NCBI GenBank assembly: GCA_902767455.1
Contig: CACXHH010000041.1
Span: 1 to 24,542 of the forward strand
Reading direction: 5' to 3'
Origin: an uncultured Eubacteriales bacterium
GTDB lineage: Bacteria; Bacillota; Clostridia; Christensenellales; Borkfalkiaceae
DNA length: 24,542 nucleotides
Made by a program: the position numbers and the translations under genes. Within the stretch, counting starts at the first letter, position 1; each line of letters begins with the position of its first letter. Positions 14,303 to 21,600 of the stretch are shown in pieces. A model generated the notes under the pieces. It was not told the origin of the DNA, made no database searches, and saw nothing but the letters and a program-made list of their open reading frames with translations.

Positions 14303-16525
14303 ATGAAACCAAACGTTTACGAAGCCGAACAGGCGTTAAAAACTAAACCGATCTATTCTACGGCTTACGAGAGAGTCAAGCTTTTAAACGACGTAATGCA
14401 CGCCTACGACGATCTTCCCCAGCCGCTTAAGTTTTCGCGCACGCTCGCGTACCTTCTCGAAAACGTTTCCGTGCCCGTAAAGGAGTACGACCTTATCGTC
14501 GGCAGAGCCGTCGATAAAGAGTTGAACGCCGAAGAAGAAAAGCTCTTTCAAGCGTTTATCGCCGATAACGGCAACGCCTATCGTTCGGGCGCGTTTTTCG
14601 GCTCGGGGCACTCTTCTTACGAATGGGAATACATAGTCGAACTCGGCGTCGGCGGAATGAAAAGTCGGGCTATAAGTCGATTATCGACAGAAAATGACGA
14701 CGCGAAGCGCGCGTTTTTACAGGGCGCCGTCGAAGTTTACGACGCAATTTCTTCGTATATTTTACGCTTTGCAAACAGCGCGAAGCAAGCGGGGCTTGCG
14801 GCTCAGGCGGCTCGGCTTGAAAAGGTGGCGTTTTCCGCGCCAGAAACTTTTGCCGAAGCGCTCCAACTCGTGTGGATAATAGCGCTTATCGACTGCGCGT
14901 ACGTAACGCTCAACCCGACGCTTACACTCGGCAGGCCCGACGTGTTTTTATATCCCTTTTATTCGCGCGATATAGCGAGCGGCAGACTCACCCGTGAAGA
15001 AGCGAAGGAGCTTATAACCGACTACTACTGCAAGCATAACCTTATTATGGGCAGGGGCGAACACCAACTCGGCGACGATAAGAACAGCACCACTTTCGAC
15101 AGGATAACCAACTTCGACGCGCCGCAGTATCTTCTGCTCGCGGGGACCGACGAAAAGGGCGAAAGCGCCGTAAACGAGCTTACCGAGCTTTTTGCCGAGT
15201 GTATCGTTCCGTCGTTCAAAAATCCCGTGGTCGTAGTCCGCTATTTTATCGGAATGGATAAGAAGCACGAAAGGCTTTGGAATATACTTATGCGCAAGGC
15301 TCTTCAAAGCTCGTCGATGATGTTTTATAACGATAACGACGTTATAGCCGTACTTAAACGCATGGGCGTGACCGAAGGCGTTCACGATTATATCCATTTC
15401 GGGTGTAACTGGGCGTCTACCGGCAACAACGGCGCCTGGATGTGGGGCGGGCCGTCTTCGTTTGCTTTCACGCCCGAGATGAGTGAAGAAGACAAGAAGT
15501 ATCTTCGCCGCGCATATATGCGCTATCCCGTCGATATGGGCTGGGAAGGTATTTTCAACGCCGCCCTGTATCAACTTGCCGACGAAAACTTAAAAAGCGG
15601 GGTTATGGATAGGTTATTCGAGCTTTTCATGGCGGGCGTGAAAGACTTTATATCCCAAAAGATAAGCTATCTGTCGCGCGAACTTACCGTAAGGCAGAAA
15701 AATCCGTCAAGGCTGCTGGTTCTTACCGATTGCTTTTTGCGCGAGTCGATAGACTCCGCCGAGTGTTACGCCGCTTCGGCGAAATATCACTTCGAAGCTT
15801 CGTCGTTCCAGATGTTCGCTAACGTCGTCGACTCGTTCGTCGCAGTTGACGAACTCGTTATAAGAAAAAAATCAGTCACGTTAAAAGAGCTTGCAAAAGC
15901 CGTGAAAAACGACTTCAAGGACAACGAATGGCTGCGTCTTGCGTGCAAGAACGCCGAAAAGTTCGGCTCCGACGGCGAAGTGTCGAACGCATACGCAAAA
16001 AAGCTTATTACGGCGTTTACCGACTACGTTTTCGAGGTTTCAAAGCCGTATTTTGAAAAGCAGGGGCTTTTCCTTATGCCGTCGCTCGAAGGCGATACCT
16101 GGCACATCAAGTGCGGAAGGGAAAGCGGCGCTTCCGTCGACGGAAGAAGGGCGGGAGAGCCGTTCGCGCAGAACGCGCGCCCGTCGAACGGCTCGTGCAA
16201 GAACGGGCTTACGGGCATGTTCAATTCTCTTTTATCCGTGCCGGGCGGCTCGGTTGCTTCGGGCGCGCTCAACGTCGACGTAGACAGCCGCGCCTTTTCG
16301 GGCGAAGAAGGGTTAAAGAATTTTTCAAATCTTCTCGCGACGTATTTTAACGCCGGCGGGCTTCACGCGCAGGTCAGCTGCGTCAGCCGCGACGACCTTC
16401 TCGCCGCTCAGTTAGATCCTGACTCATACAGGGATCTTCGCGTCAGAGTCACCGGTTACAGCGGCGTGTTCGTCGACCTGTGCCGCGAACTTCAGGACGA
16501 CGTCATCGCGAGAATGGATCCGTAA
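14303..16525 (+). CDS. Glycyl radical enzyme of unassigned substrate (pyruvate formate-lyase superfamily)
   Basis: The product has 740 residues, shorter than most glycyl radical enzymes (about 760-850). The C-terminal radical motif is RVRVTGYSGVFVDL with Gly718 as the predicted radical site. The active-site cysteine is Cys368 in HFGCNWAS. Eliminases and decarboxylases of the family (glycerol and choline enzymes, HPAD) normally show Gly-Cys-Val-Glu with a catalytic Glu two residues after the Cys; pyruvate formate-lyase has Cys-Cys. This protein has Asn-Trp and no Glu there, so neither a standard dehydratase nor a pyruvate formate-lyase role is supported. The segment DGRRAGEPFAQNARPSNG is a typical superfamily feature before the radical domain. 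The gene is one base downstream of its activase and 55 nt upstream of an aldo/keto reductase, suggesting an aldehyde or ketone product. No microcompartment genes are seen here. The substrate is unknown. Confidence 0.92.
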   Translation: MKPNVYEAEQALKTKPIYSTAYERVKLLNDVMHAYDDLPQPLKFSRTLAYLLENVSVPVKEYDLIVGRAVDKELNAEEEKLFQAFIADNGNAYRSGAFFGSGHSSYEWEYIVELGVGGMKSRAISRLSTENDDAKRAFLQGAVEVYDAISSYILRFANSAKQAGLAAQAARLEKVAFSAPETFAEALQLVWIIALIDCAYVTLNPTLTLGRPDVFLYPFYSRDIASGRLTREEAKELITDYYCKHNLIMGRGEHQLGDDKNSTTFDRITNFDAPQYLLLAGTDEKGESAVNELTELFAECIVPSFKNPVVVVRYFIGMDKKHERLWNILMRKALQSSSMMFYNDNDVIAVLKRMGVTEGVHDYIHFGCNWASTGNNGAWMWGGPSSFAFTPEMSEEDKKYLRRAYMRYPVDMGWEGIFNAALYQLADENLKSGVMDRLFELFMAGVKDFISQKISYLSRELTVRQKNPSRLLVLTDCFLRESIDSAECYAASAKYHFEASSFQMFANVVDSFVAVDELVIRKKSVTLKELAKAVKNDFKDNEWLRLACKNAEKFGSDGEVSNAYAKKLITAFTDYVFEVSKPYFEKQGLFLMPSLEGDTWHIKCGRESGASVDGRRAGEPFAQNARPSNGSCKNGLTGMFNSLLSVPGGSVASGALNVDVDSRAFSGEEGLKNFSNLLATYFNAGGLHAQVSCVSRDDLLAAQLDPDSYRDLRVRVTGYSGVFVDLCRELQDDVIARMDP

Positions 16526-16580
16526 ATATAGCGATAATCGACTTATAGCCCGACTTTTCGGGCAAAAAAAAGGTGGAATA

Positions 16581-17513
16581 ATGGAAAAGATAAAATTAAA
16601 AAACGATATAGTAGTTTCGTCGGTATGTCTTGGGGCGATGAACTTCGGAACGAGTACGGACGAAAAATCTTCCTTCGCCGTTTTGGACGCTTACGTCGAC
16701 GCGGGCGGAAACTTTATCGACACGTCGAACAACTACGCGCACTGGCAAGGCACGGGCGACGAGAGCGAAACGCTTTTGGGAAAGTGGCTCAAAGAGCGCA
16801 AGAACCGCGATAAAGTCGTCATCGCGACGAAGGTGGGCTTCGACCGCCACGGCGAGGGCGCGGGGCTCAAACGCGGGCAGATAGAGTTCTGGATAGACGA
16901 GAGTTTGAGAAAGCTCGGCACCGATTACGTCGATATATATTACGCGCACTCCGACGACGCTCAAACTCCCATCGAAGAAACGGTTGAAGCCTTCGACAAG
17001 CTCGTCAAAAAGGGCAAAGTCAGAATGCTCGGTGCGAGCAACTTCGACACGTGGCGCTTTGACAGAGCGAGAGCGTACGCCAAAACGAACGGGCTTGCGG
17101 AGTATACGATAATGCAACAGAGATTTTCATACCTGTACGAAAAATCGTCGTGCGCGCCGACGTACGTCTTTAACGAGTACGTCGGAAGGGAAAGGCTGAG
17201 ATATTTAAAGGAAGAAAATATCCCGTTGGTCGCGTATTCGTGCCTGTGTAAAGGCGGCTACGAACGTCCCGAAAGGCTTCCTCAGTCCTGCGAAAAGGGT
17301 GAACGGCTCGAGTTTTTGGCAACTCTTGCCGCCGAAAAGAAGATGACGAAGAGCGCGCTCGTAATATCGTACCTGACGAACTTCCACCGCACGGGAGAAA
17401 CGCGCGTGATACCGCTGTTTTCTTCGTCTACGCCCGAGCATTTCCTTGAAACCTTATCGGGAGCCGATATAAAACTTACCGACGAAGAGCTTCTCGCCTT
17501 AAAGCGCGCCTGA
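16581..17513 (+). CDS. Aldo/keto reductase
   Basis: The product has 310 residues, normal for the family, and is cytoplasmic. It is a TIM-barrel NAD(P)H-dependent oxidoreductase with the full catalytic tetrad Asp47, Tyr52, Lys84 and His123 (FIDTSNNY, ATKVG, IYYAHSDD). GASNFDTW is the conserved stretch after strand 5. It would reduce an aldehyde or ketone to the alcohol, or act in reverse. AGGTGG lies 7 nt before the ATG. The 55-nt gap from the glycyl radical enzyme contains a small hairpin (GCCCG/CGGGC, 16548-16563) with no T-run on this strand, so read-through and cotranscription are likely. My inference is that it removes the carbonyl product of the upstream radical enzyme. The fold and activity class are certain; the substrate is not. 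Confidence 0.93.
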   Translation: MEKIKLKNDIVVSSVCLGAMNFGTSTDEKSSFAVLDAYVDAGGNFIDTSNNYAHWQGTGDESETLLGKWLKERKNRDKVVIATKVGFDRHGEGAGLKRGQIEFWIDESLRKLGTDYVDIYYAHSDDAQTPIEETVEAFDKLVKKGKVRMLGASNFDTWRFDRARAYAKTNGLAEYTIMQQRFSYLYEKSSCAPTYVFNEYVGRERLRYLKEENIPLVAYSCLCKGGYERPERLPQSCEKGERLEFLATLAAEKKMTKSALVISYLTNFHRTGETRVIPLFSSSTPEHFLETLSGADIKLTDEELLALKRA

Positions 17514-17571
17514 TACTCCCGTTAAACGGAAAACCGCCGCAAAAACCTAACGAAAACTTAACGTAAAAACC

Positions 17572-17606
17572 CGCGCCCGTACGCTTTTTAAAAGCGTACG
17601 GGCGCG
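17572..17606. terminator. Bidirectional terminator between convergent genes
   Basis: A stem of at least 13 bp (from 17572 pairing with 17606, core CGCGCCCGTACGC) lies between the aldo/keto reductase and the AraC-type regulator. On the minus strand it is followed by GGGTTTTTACG, a clear T-run serving the regulator gene. On the plus strand TTATTATA follows, which is weaker. Confidence 0.88.
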
Positions 17607-17623
17607 TTATTATACAATGAAAA

Positions 17624-18487
17624 TCATTTTTTGCGATACGCGGAAGGCGATACTCCGACGCGGTTTTTGAACGTTTCGGAAAAGTGATATGGCGAAGAAA
17701 ACCCGAGATGCTCGGATATTTCCTTTACCGACGCGTTGCTGTTTTCGAGCATGGTTTTGGCGTAGTTTATCTTCAGATCGAGCAAAAACTTATACGGCGT
17801 GGTGCCGTACGCCTTCTTGAAATCGCGTATGATCTGCGACTTGGACAGGAAAAATTTTCCGCTCAACTCGTCGAGCCGATACGGCTTGTTTATAAAAGCC
17901 GACAGCTCGTTTTTGATACTGACGACGACTTCGGGAAGGTACTCTTCCTTTTCCACGCTTTTGGCAAGCGTCATAAGCATTTCGGTGATGATAGAAGTCG
18001 CTTCGAACCTTATGACGGCGAAGTCCGTGGATATTTTGTCGAGCTCGAACAGCTTTTCAAACAGTTTTTCGAGCGAAACGCCTTTGAAAATATTGTTTTT
18101 AAGCTGATATAAGGCAACCGTCCTGCTTGCGAACTCCCCGCCGAAGTTTACCCACATCTTTTGATAGGGGTCTTTTTTATCGGCGTAATACTCGCAGTTC
18201 TCACCGGGTTTCAAAAGATAAACGTCGCCCGCGTCGACGGTGTTTTTCTTCCCGTCTATCTCGACGTAGCCTTTGCCCGAAACGACGTATTCGAGTATGA
18301 ACCCCCTTACGGGGAACCTTTTTATATAGTAATCGGGCGTGGGATACGTTATCCCGAAACAATTAATATTGAGCGGAAAAATTTTGCCTTGCGGGTTATG
18401 AAAGTGCGTTATGAGCTCTCTTCCCAACCCGTTGAAGTCCTGAATATCCTTCTTTTTAATTATCTGATAGGTTTCGTATTTTTTCAT
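17624..18487 (-). CDS. AraC-family transcriptional regulator
   Basis: The product has 287 residues. Residues 25-160 form a cupin-like ligand-binding region (YVVSGKGYVEIDGK, AGDVYLLKPG). Residues 188-287 carry the two helix-turn-helix motifs of AraC (DELSGKFFLSKSQIIRDFKK and SVKEISEHLGFSSPYHF, then FKNRVGVSPSAYRKK). Regulators of this layout usually sense a sugar or a related small molecule and activate a nearby gene. The gene is divergent from the very large exported protein with 131 nt between the start codons, so that gene is its most likely target; it may also regulate itself. It converges with the glycyl radical operon. There is no clear ribosome binding site before the ATG, which suggests weak translation. 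The ligand is unknown. Confidence 0.93.
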   Translation of the reverse strand: MKKYETYQIIKKKDIQDFNGLGRELITHFHNPQGKIFPLNINCFGITYPTPDYYIKRFPVRGFILEYVVSGKGYVEIDGKKNTVDAGDVYLLKPGENCEYYADKKDPYQKMWVNFGGEFASRTVALYQLKNNIFKGVSLEKLFEKLFELDKISTDFAVIRFEATSIITEMLMTLAKSVEKEEYLPEVVVSIKNELSAFINKPYRLDELSGKFFLSKSQIIRDFKKAYGTTPYKFLLDLKINYAKTMLENSNASVKEISEHLGFSSPYHFSETFKNRVGVSPSAYRKK

Positions 18488-18511
18488 ATATGCGCATAAT
18501 CCGTATGTTTA

Positions 18512-18554
18512 GCTCAAAAATTCCTATTGAGCGGAACATTATTTCATATATAAT
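18512..18554 (+). promoter_or_regulatory. Promoter with overlapping inverted repeat for the large exported protein
   Basis: TTGAGC (18527-18532) and TATAAT (18549-18554) are 16 nt apart and face the large plus-strand gene. The -35 box is the right half of an inverted repeat, GCTCAA (18512-18517), N9, TTGAGC (18527-18532). The repeat is a candidate binding site for the adjacent AraC-type regulator or another factor. Confidence 0.55.
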
Positions 18555-18618
18555 GATAATGAAAAACGATATCTTTGTCAAGATATTTAAAAAAATAAAT
18601 GAAAGGAGAATATGCAAA

Positions 18619-21600
18619 ATGACAAAAACACACGCAAGCGAAAATCGCGTTAAAGTTGCCGCGATACTCTTTTTGAGCGTTGCTTTGGCGATAACCGCGT
18701 TTTTCGGGCTTTCGGCTATCAAAGAGCCGACGGCAAGAGCTGCTCACGTCGCCGTAGATAGCTGGGCAAGTTATCACGGGAGTACGGACGTAGAGTTTTT
18801 AGACGGCGCTATGAAGATGACGTCGGACACTAACCCCGGATCGGTATTCTTTACCGAACGCAAATTTGAAAATTACGAAGCCGAAGCCGAGTTGAAACTC
18901 GTTTCGGGCTCGTGGTTCGGTATCATGTACAGGACGGATAATAACCAAAAAGGTTTCTATCAGCTCGGTACGGGCGCAAACGGCTATCATCAGCTCAAAC
19001 GTCATCTGAGCAAGGCTTCCGGGAGCGGTTGGGACGAAGTGAATATCGTTAAAGCGAACGAAGGTTACTCGCCGTATACTCTTGGCACGCACGTAAATAT
19101 AAAGTGGAAAGTCGTCGATAATACGATAACGCTCTATACAAAACCCGAAGGGCAAAGCGAATATTTTGCCGAATTCACGGACGTACCGCTTCCGAAGGAG
19201 CTTAGCGGCGGCGCGGGTTACGTAGGTTTTTGCATGCAATACAGCGAAGTCGTCGTTTACGGCGTTACGATAAAAGACCTTGACGGCGACTACGTTTACG
19301 CTTCGGATTTTGATAAGCGTTCTCAAAAGAAAGCCGAGTGGAGCGTTATAAGGGGCGCCGTAACGCCGACCTACGCCGACGGCGTTTATTCTTTAGCCTT
19401 TACCGCAAACCCGACCGTATACGGCATCGGAAACGTTGAGTTTAAAAACTACGAAGCCGAGATGGAATATTCCTTCACGGGCAACTGGGCGGGCATCGCG
19501 ATAAGGACTAACGGAATACATAAAGCGCTTGCCTACGTGGATAAAAGAACGGCAAACGCAAAAGCTTTAATAGCTTATCACCAGACCAAGTCGGGCGATG
19601 GTTGGGGAACTGCCGCCGCGGGTACCGGCTCGCTCTCCTTTAACGACGACGGCTTCACCCGCTACACGGCGGGAACGCGCGTGCGCATGAAGGTTACCGT
19701 TCAAGATAATCTTGCTGACGTCTGTTTCAAATACGTCGGCGTCGACGAAGATTATTCTACCTTATTTGAAAATATTGATTTAAGCACGATATTCGGCGGT
19801 TTGCTCGGGTATCGCGGCGGCGTAGGCATTTGCTCTCCGAGCAGTAGCACCGTAAGCGTTTACGACTTTTTCGTCAAGGATACCGACGCGGGCAAGACGT
19901 ATTATCTGCCGAATACGCTAAACGAAAACGGCGGAACGTGGGCGGTCACGCGCGGAACGGCAACGCCTGAAAACGTTGAAGAAAACGGCGAAAACATACT
20001 TAAAATCGCGCCGAGCGCAAATCCGACGAGCTACGTTTTAACGGGCGCCAACTGGAGAAACTACGTTCTGGAAACGGAGTTTTCCTTCAACGCCAACTGG
20101 GCGGGCGTGGTCATTCGCGCAAATTCAACGTATAAAGGCATATACGGCGTTAATACTACGACTCAGTATTTCAATCAACACCAGACGGCGTCGGGTGACA
20201 CTTGGGCAAGTAACGTAATAGCGGACAGATCCGTATCGTCGACTTATACTTTAAACGACAGGATAAAATTGAGAATAACCGTAAACGACGGTTTGATAAC
20301 GACGCAAAGCATGATCGTCGGGAAAGACGACGGTTGGAAAACTATGTTCGAGTCGTTTAAGATGTACGATATCTGCGCGAAGAACGGTACGAAAGGAGTG
20401 CTCGGCGAACAGGGTGAAGTAGGGTTCGTGACGAGAACGGGAACGACGATGAAAGTTTACGCTTTCAACGTTACGGATACCGATACGGGATATACTTACG
20501 ACTATTTTGCCGAAGAAGAAGCAAAAGAAACGGACGTTATAGATAACTACGTTAATTTTGACGGAAACCACGTCGTGGAAACTCAGAACGCCATGACGCA
20601 AATGCCCGACACTACCGAAGTGTGGTTCAGAACGAGCGCCAAGAAGCGCCAGACCATAATCAACGATTTTCGTTACTGGCAAGGTTTGGAAAACGGATTT
20701 ACTCTTGACGTGCTCGAAAACGGCACACTCGAATACTACGAAACGAACGGCGGAGAGAATATTCCGTTTGACGTATTTTATTACGATTCAAGCACGGTAT
20801 ACAACACCGATTTCTATCTTGACGTGGCGGGAAACTTTTCCGACGGGCAATGGCATAAAGCCGTTATCCGCAGGTATTACGACGAAGAAAAAGGGCTTCT
20901 GACCGTCGAACTTACCGTTCTTACGGACAATAAGATAGTTGCTTCCAACTCGCAGACTCGTGAAATAGCCCCGAGCAAGAAGGCGTTATACGAAAAAAAC
21001 GACGGCGTTTTCATCGTCGAAAACCGTTTGCAGATAGGTACTTATATACAGGTGCGTCAAAACTTCGAAGGCGATATTTCGGAGATACGCATGTGGGATC
21101 ACGCGCGTTCCGACGAAGAGATTGCCCAAGCTATACAGTCTCCGATCGAAGAAGAAGGCGGGCTTATTTATCGGCTCGTTCCCGCGGGAAGCACGTTTGC
21201 CGAAACCGTGACGAGCGGTTCTGAAAACGAACTCGTTATGGAAGAATACGAAGTCTGGATGAACGAGTGCGTTTTCGGCGAAGCCGACTACAGGATCGCC
21301 GTTCTCCCCGATCTTCAGTTCATAAACGAAGGCTTTGAAGTAACTCTTCGCAAGTATTTTATATGGATACGCGAAAACGCCGAAAAACTTAACATAAAAC
21401 TCGTTATTTCCGTAGGCGATCTGGTCAATACCTGTACGCCCGAACAGATGTTCATCATCTCGGAAGCGGCGTCGCTTCTCGACGGAGTCGTTCCGTTCAT
21501 GCCCGTCATGGGTAACCACGATTACCCGACTAACGGAAGAGATTCCATGCTGTTCAACGAATACTTCCCCTACGAAAAGTACGCCAAATACGATTATTTC

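Noticed and set aside
14303..16525. Pyruvate formate-lyase or choline trimethylamine-lyase
   Set aside because: There is no adjacent Cys pair as in pyruvate formate-lyase, and no GCVE motif or microcompartment genes as expected for the choline enzyme.
11868..17530. Shared 13-mer CTCCCGTTAAACG near 11868 and 17518
   Set aside because: A few chance 13-nt matches are expected between all pairs of positions in a 24.5-kb sequence, and the second site lies after a stop codon with no promoter beside it.
18612..18653. Thirteen-codon basic ORF overlapping the start of the large exported gene
   Set aside because: Its ATG is only about 3 nt from the AGGAG element, too close for normal initiation. A regulatory leader peptide is possible but unsupported.
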